Positions 9,085 through 17,584 of a stretch of 64,000 nt of DNA are shown piece by piece; position 1 is the first letter of the stretch; every line of letters starts with the position of its first letter. The translations under genes and the position numbers were made by a program. The stretch is from NCBI RefSeq assembly GCF_022678485.1, contig NZ_JALBYP010000021.1, positions 248,001 to 312,000 on the forward strand. Direction: 5' to 3'. Origin of the DNA: Aliiroseovarius sediminis (GTDB lineage: Bacteria; Pseudomonadota; Alphaproteobacteria; Rhodobacterales; Rhodobacteraceae). The notes beneath the pieces were generated by a model. The model was not told where the DNA came from and ran no database searches. It was given only the letters and a program-made list of their open reading frames with translations.

Positions 9085-10479
9085 ATGGCGGGCAAGACTT
9101 TTGACACGATAATTATCGGGGCCGGTCCCGGTGGGTATGTGGCGGCAATTCGGGCAGCGCAGCTGGGTCAGAAGGTTGCCATCGTCGAGCGTGAAAACCT
9201 GGGCGGCATTTGCCTGAACTGGGGGTGTATTCCGACCAAGGCGCTTCTGCGCTCGGCTGAAGTGTTCCACTTGATGCACCGCGCCAAGGAATTTGGCCTG
9301 TCGGCAGGAAAGATTGATTACGACCTGCCTGCAATCGTCAAACGTTCGCGTGGGGTGGCTGCTCAGCTGTCCGGCGGCATTGGTCACTTGATGAAAAAGA
9401 ACAAGGTCACCGTGTTCATGGGCGATGCGACGATTCCCGCCAAGGGCAAGGTGTCCGTCAAGACCGATAAGGGCACGGACGAGCTGAGCGCCAAGAATAT
9501 CGTCGTGGCCACCGGCGCCCGCGCCCGTGAATTGCCGGGGCTTGAGGCCGATGGCGATCTGGTCTGGACCTACCGCCACGCCCTGAACCCACCGCGTATG
9601 CCGAAAAAGCTTCTGGTGATCGGATCAGGCGCCATCGGCATTGAATTTGCCAGCTTCTTCAACACTCTGGGCGCGGATACGACCGTGGTCGAGGTGATGG
9701 ACCGCGTGCTGCCCGTCGAAGACGCCGAGATTTCAGCTTTCGCCAAGAAGTCCTTCATCAAGCAAGGTATGAAGATCATGGAAAAGGCCATGGTCAAACA
9801 ACTGGACCGCGCCAAGGGCAAGGTCACGGCGCATATTGAGGTTGGCGGCAAAGTCGAGAAACACGACTTCGACACCGTGATTTCCGCGGTTGGTATCGTC
9901 GGAAATGTCGAAGGTCTGGGGCTTGAGGAATTGGGCGTCAAAATCGACCGCACCCATGTTGTGACCGACGCACATTGCCGCACCGGCGTCGACGGGCTTT
10001 ATGCCATCGGCGACATCGCCGGCGCGCCGTGGCTTGCCCACAAGGCCAGCCACGAAGGCGTGATGGTAGCCGAGTTGATCGCGGGCCTGCACGCCCATCC
10101 GGTGAAGCCTGAAAGCATCCCCGGCTGCACCTATTGCCATCCGCAGGTTGCCAGCGTTGGCTTGACCGAGGCGAAGGCGAAAGAGCAGGGGCTGAAGATC
10201 AAGGTTGGCCGTTTCCCCTTTATCGGCAACGGGAAGGCCATCGCCATGGGCGACCCGGAAGGCATGGTCAAAACCATCTTCGACGCCAAGACGGGCGAGC
10301 TTCTGGGCGCGCATATGGTGGGCCCGGAAGTGACCGAGATGATCCAAGGCTACGTCGTCGGCAAGACGCTGGAAACCACGGAAGAAGAGTTGATGCACTC
10401 GGTCTTCCCGCACCCCACAATCTCGGAAAGTATGCACGAGGCGGTGCTCGATGCCTATGACCGTGTCATTCATATGTAG
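9085..10479 (+). CDS. lpdA: Dihydrolipoyl dehydrogenase
   Basis: A 464-residue flavoprotein that reoxidises the lipoyl groups of 2-oxoacid dehydrogenase complexes, passing electrons to NAD. The FAD Rossmann motif GAGPGG is at residues 12-17. The redox disulfide is Cys43/Cys48 in GGICLNWGC. A second GSGAIGIE motif for NAD lies mid-protein, and the catalytic His-Glu pair is in PHPTISESMHE near the C-terminus. GAGGAG precedes the ATG at 9085, which rules out the slightly longer reading from 9070. No other 2-oxoacid dehydrogenase subunit is in the window, so which complex it serves is not shown. Confidence 0.97.
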   Translation: MAGKTFDTIIIGAGPGGYVAAIRAAQLGQKVAIVERENLGGICLNWGCIPTKALLRSAEVFHLMHRAKEFGLSAGKIDYDLPAIVKRSRGVAAQLSGGIGHLMKKNKVTVFMGDATIPAKGKVSVKTDKGTDELSAKNIVVATGARARELPGLEADGDLVWTYRHALNPPRMPKKLLVIGSGAIGIEFASFFNTLGADTTVVEVMDRVLPVEDAEISAFAKKSFIKQGMKIMEKAMVKQLDRAKGKVTAHIEVGGKVEKHDFDTVISAVGIVGNVEGLGLEELGVKIDRTHVVTDAHCRTGVDGLYAIGDIAGAPWLAHKASHEGVMVAELIAGLHAHPVKPESIPGCTYCHPQVASVGLTEAKAKEQGLKIKVGRFPFIGNGKAIAMGDPEGMVKTIFDAKTGELLGAHMVGPEVTEMIQGYVVGKTLETTEEELMHSVFPHPTISESMHEAVLDAYDRVIHM

Positions 10480-10509
10480 CCCGGCCATGATCCGCACCGC
10501 GAGGCCGAT

Positions 10510-10854
10510 ATGGCCGTTCTGAAGCATATCGGCTGGGCCTATGGCGTGGCAGATATCGGCTTGGTTCGTTCGGCATTTGATGCGGCGGGACTCCCGATCT
10601 TCATCCACGGGGACGAAGTGCACCAGATGATGGGGCAGCACGCGGTTGCGATGGGTGGCGCGCGGGTGATGGTGTTCGATCATGACATTGTCGCGGCCTG
10701 TGCGCTTCTAGACACCTGTCGGCTGACCCATACCACGCGGTTTCGCTGGCGGTTCGCGGTATTCCTGTTGGCGCTAAGCGTTTTTTTCGGCCCGGTGTCT
10801 GTGCCTTTTCGCGCGATTTACCTGCGCGACGCCGCCGCTATGCGGGGCGACTAA
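10510..10854 (+). CDS. DUF2007-like protein with C-terminal hydrophobic segment
   Basis: A 114-residue protein. Residues about 15-70 resemble the DUF2007 (putative signal-transducing) fold: a helix picking one of two positions (IGLVRSAFDAAGLP), a central Gly turn and a VMVFDHDIVAACALL strand-helix. Residues about 80-100 are hydrophobic and could be one membrane helix (FAVFLLALSVFFGPV). It follows lpdA by 30 bp and its stop codon overlaps the stop of the convergent rhodanese gene. The ribosome binding site is weak, so the start is uncertain. Confidence 0.6.
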   Translation: MAVLKHIGWAYGVADIGLVRSAFDAAGLPIFIHGDEVHQMMGQHAVAMGGARVMVFDHDIVAACALLDTCRLTHTTRFRWRFAVFLLALSVFFGPVSVPFRAIYLRDAAAMRGD

Positions 10855-11204
10855 CGCTCGATCTCGCCGCCCGCGCGGTGCCAGTGGGTCAATCCGCCGA
10901 TGTTATACACCTGCTCAAACCCCATCCGTTTCAGCACGCGCGCGCCTTGGGCTGACCGTGCACCCGATGCGCAGTAAAGCGCGATTGGCTTGGTTGGGTC
11001 GATACCTGCGATGAAATCCGGCCCTTTCGGGTCGCATTTAATGGGCATGACAGATAGTGGCACGACCAGCGCACCTTTGGCCTTGCCAGTCATTCGGACT
11101 TCGGCATGGTTGCGCACGTCGATCAACGTAATCTCGCCCGCCCGCGCACGGGTCACAGCGTCTTGCGGGCTGAGCTTCGGGCCACTCGTGAAAAGACCGA
11201 ACAT
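10851..11204 (-). CDS. Single-domain rhodanese-like protein
   Basis: A 117-residue protein with one rhodanese domain. The family signature is clear: an early LIDVRNHAEVRMTGK, a catalytic loop YCASGARS containing the active-site cysteine, and a closing GFEQVYNIGGLTHWHRAGG. Such proteins move sulfane sulfur between carriers, and the acceptor here is unknown. It is convergent with the DUF2007-like gene: the two stop codons share bases 10851-10854. Its promoter region is shared with uvrA, which points the other way. Confidence 0.9.
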   Translation of the reverse strand: MFGLFTSGPKLSPQDAVTRARAGEITLIDVRNHAEVRMTGKAKGALVVPLSVMPIKCDPKGPDFIAGIDPTKPIALYCASGARSAQGARVLKRMGFEQVYNIGGLTHWHRAGGEIER

Positions 11205-11300
11205 GCGTTACCTTTCGATTGCGATTGCGTCACCGGATATAAACTGTTGCGACGGTCGGTCAACGTCGGTTCGCATATAAATATGCAGAGAAACGAATAA

Positions 11301-11324
11301 GACTTACACAACTGCGTGTGAGTC
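11301..11324. promoter_or_regulatory. Inverted repeat in the rhodanese-uvrA divergent promoter region
   Basis: GACTTACAC and GTGTGAGTC flank a 6-base spacer, giving nine paired positions with one T/G mismatch. No T-run follows, so it is unlikely to be a terminator. It lies 7 bp upstream of the LexA box and could be an operator for either divergent gene. Confidence 0.4.
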
Positions 11325-11330
11325 TCTGCC

Positions 11331-11345
11331 GTTCCCCTTACGTTC
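11331..11345 (+). promoter_or_regulatory. LexA (SOS) box of uvrA
   Basis: A perfect GTTC-N7-GTTC (GTTCCCCTTACGTTC), the LexA operator of alphaproteobacteria. It ends 67 bp before the uvrA start, as expected for an SOS-induced repair gene. Confidence 0.85.
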
Positions 11346-11412
11346 TTATTTTTTGATTGTTCCCGCCCGGGCTTTCCCCTATCCGTTATCTGTCGATGAA
11401 CAGGGGGTCAGA

Positions 11413-14283
11413 ATGGCCGAATTGAAAGAAATCCAAGTTCGCGGTGCGCGTGAACACAATCTGAAATCCATTGACGTGGATATCCCGCGCGACCAGCTGG
11501 TGGTGATCACGGGGTTGTCCGGGTCGGGTAAATCCTCGTTGGCGTTCGACACAATCTATGCGGAAGGGCAGCGGCGTTATGTCGAAAGCCTGTCAGCCTA
11601 TGCGCGGCAGTTCCTGGACATGATGGAAAAGCCCGATGTGGATCATATCGCGGGGCTGTCGCCCGCAATTTCGATCGAGCAAAAGACGACTTCGAAAAAC
11701 CCGCGCTCGACCGTTGGCACGGTGACCGAGATTTATGACTATCTGCGGCTCTTGTTTGCGCGCGCGGGTACGCCTTATTCCCCCGCTACAGGTCTGCCCA
11801 TCGAAGCCCAGCAAGTGCAGGATATGGTGGATCGCGTCATGCAGATGGAGGAAGGCACCCGCGCCTATCTTCTTGCCCCCATCGTGCGCGACCGAAAGGG
11901 TGAATATCGCAAGGAATTTCAGGAGCTTCAGAAAAAAGGCTTCCAGCGCGTCAAGGTGAACGGCGAGCTTCACGAACTGGATGCGCCACCAACGCTGGAT
12001 AAGAAGTTTCGCCACAATATCGACGTGGTGGTAGACCGGATCATTGTGCGTGAGGGGATGGAGCAGCGGCTGGCCGACAGCTTCCGCACCGCGCTTGATC
12101 TGGCCGACGGGATCGCCCTGCTGGAAACAGCACCGAAAGAGGGTGAGCCAGAGATATTCACCTTTTCGGAAAACTTCGCCTGTCCCGTGTCGGGTTTCAC
12201 CATCCCCGAAATCGAACCGCGCCTGTTTTCCTTCAACGCCCCTTTCGGCGCGTGCCCGGTCTGTGACGGGCTGGGGAAAGAGCTGTTTTTCGACGAACGC
12301 CTGATCGTGCCTGATGCGGCCTTGAAGATCTATGACGGCGCGCTGGCCCCGTGGCGCAAGGGCAAGTCGCCCTATTTCCTGCAAACGATTGAATCGATTG
12401 CGAAACACTATGAGTTTGATCGCAACACGCCGTGGAAAGACTTGCCCAAGCATGTGCAACAGGTGTTTTTGTATGGCTCGGGCGAGGACGAGATCAAGTT
12501 TCGCTTCGACGAAGGCGGTCGGGTTTACGAGGTGACGCGACCCTTCGAAGGGGTCATTCCGAACATGGAACGCCGCTATCGCGAGACGGATTCGAACTGG
12601 ATTCGTGAGGAGTTCGAGCGTTACCAGAACAACCGCCCCTGTGGCGCTTGCGGCGGATACCGGCTGCGCGACGAGGCTTTGGCGGTCAAGATCGGGTCCG
12701 GCAAGGCGCTGTTGCATGTGGGGCAGGTGGTTGAAATGTCGATCCGCGAGGCACTGGATTGGGTCGAGGACGCGCCCAATCACCTGTCTGCCCAGAAAAA
12801 CGAGATTGCACGCGCCATCCTGAAGGAAATTCGCGAACGCCTTGGCTTTCTGAACAATGTCGGCTTGGAATACCTGACGCTCAGCCGCAATTCCGGCACG
12901 TTGTCGGGGGGTGAAAGCCAGCGCATCCGATTGGCCAGCCAGATTGGATCGGGTCTGACGGGGGTTCTGTATGTGCTGGATGAGCCTTCTATCGGATTGC
13001 ATCAGCGCGACAACGGGCGGCTGCTGACCACGCTGAAAAACCTGCGTGATCAAGGGAATACCGTCATCGTCGTCGAACATGACGAAGAAGCCATCCGCGA
13101 GGCCGATTACGTCTTTGACATCGGCCCCGGCGCTGGCGTGCATGGCGGCGAAGTGATCGCCCACGGCACACCTGCCGATATTGCGGCTTGCGAGGCGTCC
13201 ATCACCGGCCAATACCTGACCGGCACCCGCGAAATTCCTGTGCCTGCGAAGCGCCGCAAGGGCAATCGAAAGATGTTGAAGGTGGTGAAGGCAACAGGCA
13301 ACAACCTGCAAAACGTGACCGCCACCTTCCCGTTGGGCAAGTTTGTTTGCGTCACCGGTGTGTCGGGCGGGGGCAAGTCCACATTGACGATTGAAACCCT
13401 GTTCAAGACGGCCTCGATGCGCTTGAACGGTGCGCGCCAGACGCCCGCGCCCTGCGAAACCATCAAGGGGCTTGAGCATCTGGACAAGGTGATCGACATC
13501 GACCAGCGCCCCATCGGGCGCACGCCACGATCCAACCCGGCGACCTATACCGGGGCGTTCACGCCCATCCGCGAATGGTTCGCCGGTCTGCCCGAGGCCA
13601 AAACCCGTGGCTACAAGCCCGGTCGCTTCAGCTTCAACGTGAAGGGCGGCCGGTGCGAGGCGTGTCAGGGCGACGGTGTCATCAAGATCGAAATGCACTT
13701 CCTGCCTGATGTTTACGTCACTTGTGAAACCTGCAACGGTGCGCGCTATAATCGCGAAACTTTGGAAATTCAGTTCAAGGGCAAAAGCATAGCGGACGTT
13801 CTTGATATGACCGTCGAAGATGCGCAGGCCTTTTTTCAAGCAGTTCCGACAATACGCGACAAGATGGATGCGCTTATGCGGGTCGGGCTGGGCTATATCA
13901 AAGTGGGCCAGCAGGCGACGACACTGTCAGGGGGCGAAGCGCAGCGGGTGAAGCTGTCGAAAGAGCTGTCCAAACGGTCGACCGGGCGCACACTTTACAT
14001 TCTGGACGAACCCACGACGGGTCTGCATTTCGAAGATGTGCGCAAGCTGCTCGAGGTGCTGCATGAGCTTGTCGATCAGGGCAATACGGTCATCGTGATT
14101 GAACACAATCTGGACGTGATCAAGACCGCCGACCATATCATCGATATTGGCCCCGAAGGCGGCGATGGGGGCGGACGGATCGTGGCGACCGGCACGCCCG
14201 AGGACGTGGCGCAGGTGAGCGACAGCTATACCGGGCAGTATCTGGCGCAGATGTTGACCCCGATCCGCAAAGCAGGCGAGTGA
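11413..14283 (+). CDS. uvrA: Excinuclease ABC subunit A
   Basis: A 956-residue UvrA, the damage-scanning ABC ATPase of nucleotide excision repair, working as a dimer with UvrB. Walker A motifs are [13 protein letters not shown] near the N-terminus and [10 protein letters not shown] in the second half. ABC signatures [13 protein letters not shown] and [12 protein letters not shown] are each followed by a DEP Walker B. Two zinc modules are visible: a pair of CPV-type cysteine motifs around [12 protein letters not shown], and CEAC with CETC in the second half. The ATG at 11413 begins the conserved [17 protein letters not shown]; the frame is open from 11353, but that extension would overlap the LexA promoter region. 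Confidence 0.99.
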   Translation: MAELKEIQVRGAREHNLKSIDVDIPRDQLVVITGLSGSGKSSLAFDTIYAEGQRRYVESLSAYARQFLDMMEKPDVDHIAGLSPAISIEQKTTSKNPRSTVGTVTEIYDYLRLLFARAGTPYSPATGLPIEAQQVQDMVDRVMQMEEGTRAYLLAPIVRDRKGEYRKEFQELQKKGFQRVKVNGELHELDAPPTLDKKFRHNIDVVVDRIIVREGMEQRLADSFRTALDLADGIALLETAPKEGEPEIFTFSENFACPVSGFTIPEIEPRLFSFNAPFGACPVCDGLGKELFFDERLIVPDAALKIYDGALAPWRKGKSPYFLQTIESIAKHYEFDRNTPWKDLPKHVQQVFLYGSGEDEIKFRFDEGGRVYEVTRPFEGVIPNMERRYRETDSNWIREEFERYQNNRPCGACGGYRLRDEALAVKIGSGKALLHVGQVVEMSIREALDWVEDAPNHLSAQKNEIARAILKEIRERLGFLNNVGLEYLTLSRNSGTLSGGESQRIRLASQIGSGLTGVLYVLDEPSIGLHQRDNGRLLTTLKNLRDQGNTVIVVEHDEEAIREADYVFDIGPGAGVHGGEVIAHGTPADIAACEASITGQYLTGTREIPVPAKRRKGNRKMLKVVKATGNNLQNVTATFPLGKFVCVTGVSGGGKSTLTIETLFKTASMRLNGARQTPAPCETIKGLEHLDKVIDIDQRPIGRTPRSNPATYTGAFTPIREWFAGLPEAKTRGYKPGRFSFNVKGGRCEACQGDGVIKIEMHFLPDVYVTCETCNGARYNRETLEIQFKGKSIADVLDMTVEDAQAFFQAVPTIRDKMDALMRVGLGYIKVGQQATTLSGGEAQRVKLSKELSKRSTGRTLYILDEPTTGLHFEDVRKLLEVLHELVDQGNTVIVIEHNLDVIKTADHIIDIGPEGGDGGGRIVATGTPEDVAQVSDSYTGQYLAQMLTPIRKAGE

Positions 14284-14296
14284 GCCAGACATAGGA

Positions 14297-14322
14297 AAAG
14301 CCCGGCGATCAGGCCGGGCTTT
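14297..14322. terminator. Bidirectional rho-independent terminator between uvrA and the iron-binding protein gene
   Basis: AAAGCCCGGC and GCCGGGCTTT form a perfect 10-bp stem with a 6-base loop. A-rich and T-rich flanks allow termination of both convergent genes. Confidence 0.85.
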
Positions 14323-14346
14323 CCATTTTTCGGGACAGGGGCGGTG

Positions 14347-15363
14347 TTAGCTGTCGAAGTCGACTTCTTGCACCAGTTTCAAAGCGTCGGCGCGGTGGCC
14401 GGCGACTTCCATCAGGTTCAGACTGTCCGGCGTGAACGAGCCCCAGCTTTTCACCAGATCAACGGCTTCGGTGCCCGGTGCAATGGGATACTCGAAGTTC
14501 TGCGCGGCATAGATTTCCTGTGCTTTTGGCGAGGACAGGAATTCCATCAGCTTCACCGCGCCGTCCTTGTTCGGGGCGTTCTTGGCCAGCGCCACGCCTG
14601 ACACGTTCACGTGTGTGCCTTGGCCTTCGAAGACAGGGAAAACAACATTCACACTGTCAGCCCATTCTTTCTGTTCGGGATCGTTGACCATCTTACCCAT
14701 GTAATAGGTGTTCCCGATAGCGACGTCGCATTCACCGGCCCAGATCGCCTTGACCTGCGCGCGGTCGTTGCCTTGCGGTTTGCGCGCCAGGTTGGCTTTT
14801 ACGCCTTCCAGCCAGGTCTTTGTTTCTTCCGCACCGTGGTGCGTCAGATAGGCCGATACAAGCGCCAGCGTATAAGCGTGGGTGCCCGAACGGGTGCAGA
14901 TGCGGCCCTTCCATTTTGGGTCGGCCAGATCTTCATAGGTGGTGACTTCACCATCCGCCACGCGGTCTTTCGAGGCATAGACGATCCGCGCCCGCGTGGT
15001 CAGGCCAAACCAATGGCCGTCAGGGTCGCGATAGGTGGCGGGGATGTTTGCCTTAAGCGTTTCATTATCGACAGCCTGTGTCAGTCCTTCGTCGACCACT
15101 CCGGCCAGCCGCGAGATGTCGACGGTGAAGATCAGGTCCGCCGGGCTGCGTTCGCCTTCGGCTTTCAGACGTTCGACCATGCCCTTGTTCAAATAGGCCA
15201 CGTTGACGTCGATGCCGGTTTCTTCGGTGAACGCATCGGTCAGCGGCTGGATCAGCTCGGGTTGGCGATAGGAATAAACGTTGACCTCGTCCGCGCTGGC
15301 GGCGAAGGGGGTCAGGGCAGTCGCGGCAATCAGGCTTGCGGTAAGGGTGCGGATGGGTGTCAT
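14347..15363 (-). CDS. Fe(3+) ABC transporter periplasmic binding protein
   Basis: A 338-residue secreted protein of the FbpA/FutA/Idi type that captures ferric iron in the periplasm. Residues 1-24 are a signal peptide ending ASA before DEVNVYSYRQPEL, the usual mature N-terminus. A tyrosine pair (GNTYYMGKM) in the second lobe is at the position of the metal-binding tyrosines. The ATG at 15363 has AAGGAG upstream and starts the signal peptide; the open frame extending to 15516 is ignored. The permease and ATPase genes that would complete the importer are not adjacent; it stands between uvrA and mazG. Confidence 0.9.
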   Translation of the reverse strand: MTPIRTLTASLIAATALTPFAASADEVNVYSYRQPELIQPLTDAFTEETGIDVNVAYLNKGMVERLKAEGERSPADLIFTVDISRLAGVVDEGLTQAVDNETLKANIPATYRDPDGHWFGLTTRARIVYASKDRVADGEVTTYEDLADPKWKGRICTRSGTHAYTLALVSAYLTHHGAEETKTWLEGVKANLARKPQGNDRAQVKAIWAGECDVAIGNTYYMGKMVNDPEQKEWADSVNVVFPVFEGQGTHVNVSGVALAKNAPNKDGAVKLMEFLSSPKAQEIYAAQNFEYPIAPGTEAVDLVKSWGSFTPDSLNLMEVAGHRADALKLVQEVDFDS

Positions 15364-15399
15364 CAGAAAGATCTCCTTCGTGTTTCTGGTGTTGCCGCG

Positions 15400-15448
15400 C
15401 TTAAACCCGACTCTTTTCGTCGGGTCAATACCCGATTGATTTAATCGG
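15400..15448 (-). promoter_or_regulatory. Promoter with nested palindromes before the iron-binding protein gene
   Basis: On the minus strand, TTGACC (15428-15423) and TTTAAG (15405-15400) are spaced 17 bp apart and could be -35 and -10 elements 37 bp before the ATG. A hairpin ACCCGAC/GTCGGGT (15405-15425) sits inside the spacer. A second dyad, CCGATT-5-AATCGG (15432-15448), lies just upstream. The first hairpin is followed by a short TTT and might instead end mazG transcripts. Confidence 0.45.
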
Positions 15449-15451
15449 AGA

Positions 15452-16303
15452 TTATTCGCCGCGTTTGACAGATTTCTCGACGGCCTTTTCCGCGTCCCAA
15501 AGCGCGTCCATCTCATTCAGTGTGGCATGATCTGGGCTGCGCCCTTGGTTGGCCAGCCTGCGTTCGATCCCCTGAAAGCGGCGTTCGAACTTGGCGTTGG
15601 CGTTGCGCAGCGCTTCTTCGGGGTCCACATCCAGATGGCGGGCCAGATTGGCCACGACGAACAGCAGATCGCCTAATTCCTCGCGCACCTCATCGGGGCC
15701 AAGCGTGTCGCGGGCTTCGGCCAGTTCGTGCGCTTCTTCGGTGATCTTGTCCAAGACCGGGCCGATATCGGGCCAGTCAAAGCCCACCCGTGCGGCGCGT
15801 TTTTGCAGCTTCATTGCCCGAAGAAGGGCAGGCAAGCCGATGGCAACGCCGTCCAACACACCTTGTTGAGCCTTCCCGGCACGTTCAGCGGCCTTGATGG
15901 TTTCCCAATCGCGGGTCTGCTGCTGGGCGGATTTGTCGCGCGATTCGTCCCCGAACACATGCGGATGGCGCGCAACCATCTTGTCGGACATAGTGTCGGC
16001 CACGTCGTCAAAGGTGAACAGCCCGGCTTCCTCCGCCATCTGGGCGTGAAAGACGGATTGGAACAGCAGATCGCCCAATTCACCCTTAAGCTCGTCCCAG
16101 GCTTCCCGTTCGATCGCGTCAGCCACCTCATAGGCTTCCTCGATCGTGTAGGGGGCGATGGTCGCGAAGGTCTGTTCGATATCCCAAGGGCACCCGTTTT
16201 GCGGATCGCGCAGGCGGCGCATGATCTCGCGCAGGCGATCCATCCCCCCTTGCGGGTCATGAACCAGACTGTCAGAGGGGGAAAGATCGTGAGTTTTGCT
16301 CAT
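15452..16303 (-). CDS. mazG: Nucleoside triphosphate pyrophosphohydrolase
   Basis: A 283-residue MazG with two tandem MazG domains, each with the acidic metal-binding helices: EEAYEVADAI with ELKGELGDLLFQ in the first half, and EEAHELAEA with EELGDLLFVVANLARH in the second. The enzyme hydrolyses (d)NTPs to monophosphates and pyrophosphate, housecleaning aberrant nucleotides. The PWD motif (GCPWDIEQTF) that opens the family is present. The ATG at 16303 is chosen over an in-frame TTG at 16318. It is divergent from the M20 amidohydrolase gene, about 54 bp away. Confidence 0.95.
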   Translation of the reverse strand: MSKTHDLSPSDSLVHDPQGGMDRLREIMRRLRDPQNGCPWDIEQTFATIAPYTIEEAYEVADAIEREAWDELKGELGDLLFQSVFHAQMAEEAGLFTFDDVADTMSDKMVARHPHVFGDESRDKSAQQQTRDWETIKAAERAGKAQQGVLDGVAIGLPALLRAMKLQKRAARVGFDWPDIGPVLDKITEEAHELAEARDTLGPDEVREELGDLLFVVANLARHLDVDPEEALRNANAKFERRFQGIERRLANQGRSPDHATLNEMDALWDAEKAVEKSVKRGE

Positions 16304-16357
16304 TGCATCATGGTCCAAATCAGGATTGTTTCATCGCACCCTTGATAGGAGGAAGTC

Positions 16358-17521
16358 ATGGCGATCATCAACCGCATTGGCGAATTTGCAGGCGACATGA
16401 AGACTTGGCGGCGCTGGCTGCACGCCCATCCCGAATTAGGGTTGGAGTGTCACAACACCGCCCGCTATGTGGTCGATCACCTTCATAGCTTCGGCGTGGA
16501 CGAGGTGTACGAAGGGATGGGCGTCTCGGGTGTGGTGGGCATTATCAACGGCCACAGCACGGGACCCACCATTGGCCTGCGCGCCGATATGGATGCGCTG
16601 CCGATGGACGAGGCGACGGGGCTTGACTATGCCTCGACCGTGCCGGGGGCAATGCACGCCTGCGGCCATGACGGGCACACCACGATGTTACTGGGTGCTG
16701 CGCGTTATCTGGCCGAGACGCGGAACTTCAAAGGCCGCGCCGCCCTGATCTTTCAGCCCGCCGAGGAAAACGAGGGTGGGGCGAAACATATGTGTGACGA
16801 CGGGTTGATGGAGCGGTTTGATATTTCGCAAATTTATGCTCTGCACAACAAGCCGGGCCAACCACTGGGACATTTCCAGACGACGCCGGGGCCAATTATG
16901 GCTGCGGTGGACACTCTGCGCGTCAAGGTGACGGGGCGCGGTGGGCATGCGGCTTACCCCCAGGACACGGCCGATCCGGTCATGGCGGTGGTGTCGATGG
17001 TGCAGGCGGTGCAGTCGATTGTAAGTCGCAACCTGTCGCCAATGGACAATCTTGTGATTTCGGTCACGATGATCGGCGGGGGTACGGCGGACAACATCAT
17101 CCCCGAAGATGCCTGGTTTACCGCAACCGTCCGGTCCTTTACGCCCCAGGTGCGCGCGCTGGCGCAGCGGCGTCTTCACGAGGTGATCGAAGGGCAGGCG
17201 GCCAGTTTCGGGGTCACTGCTCAGATCGACTATGAGCTTGGCTACCCGCCCACCGTCAACGACGCTGGTGCTGTTGAACAGGCCGTCGCCGTCGCGCGCG
17301 AGATCAGCGGCGCAGACCGCGTGCGCCGCGATTATGGTCGCCAGATGGGAGCCGAGGATTTCGCCTATATGCTGGAAGAACGCCCCGGCGCCTATCTGTT
17401 TCTGGGGCAGGGCGAAGATGGCGCAGGGTTGCATCATCCGGCCTATGACTTCAACGATGACGCCGCGCCTTACGGGGCCAGTTTCTTCGCTCGGTTGGTT
17501 GAGCGGCTGAACCCGATTTAA
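16358..17521 (+). CDS. M20 family amidohydrolase (hippurate hydrolase-like)
   Basis: A 387-residue metallo-aminohydrolase of the N-acyl-amino-acid amidohydrolase group. Metal ligands are visible in MHACGHDGHTTMLLGAA, followed by the catalytic PAEENEGGAKHM. The dimerisation-domain signature VTGRGGHAAYPQ and a late MGAEDFAYM are in place. It removes acyl groups from amino acids in the cytoplasm, but the exact substrate cannot be read. TAGGAGGA lies 6 bp before the ATG. The next gene, an agmatinase-family member on the same strand 63 bp on, suggests joint use in nitrogen salvage, which is inference. Confidence 0.9.
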   Translation: MAIINRIGEFAGDMKTWRRWLHAHPELGLECHNTARYVVDHLHSFGVDEVYEGMGVSGVVGIINGHSTGPTIGLRADMDALPMDEATGLDYASTVPGAMHACGHDGHTTMLLGAARYLAETRNFKGRAALIFQPAEENEGGAKHMCDDGLMERFDISQIYALHNKPGQPLGHFQTTPGPIMAAVDTLRVKVTGRGGHAAYPQDTADPVMAVVSMVQAVQSIVSRNLSPMDNLVISVTMIGGGTADNIIPEDAWFTATVRSFTPQVRALAQRRLHEVIEGQAASFGVTAQIDYELGYPPTVNDAGAVEQAVAVAREISGADRVRRDYGRQMGAEDFAYMLEERPGAYLFLGQGEDGAGLHHPAYDFNDDAAPYGASFFARLVERLNPI

Positions 17522-17584
17522 TCAGATTTCTGGCGTGCTTTGCCTGCCTGTGCTAACCGGTCCAAACAACCACAGGAGACACAG

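Noticed and set aside
11342-11362. Second LexA box using GTTC at 11359
   Set aside because: The spacing to the neighbouring GTTC is 13 rather than 7 bases.
11593-13839. A 748-codon open frame on the minus strand inside uvrA
   Set aside because: It is antisense to a gene with complete UvrA motifs, has no ribosome binding site and shows no family resemblance; GC-rich codon bias keeps the opposite frame open.
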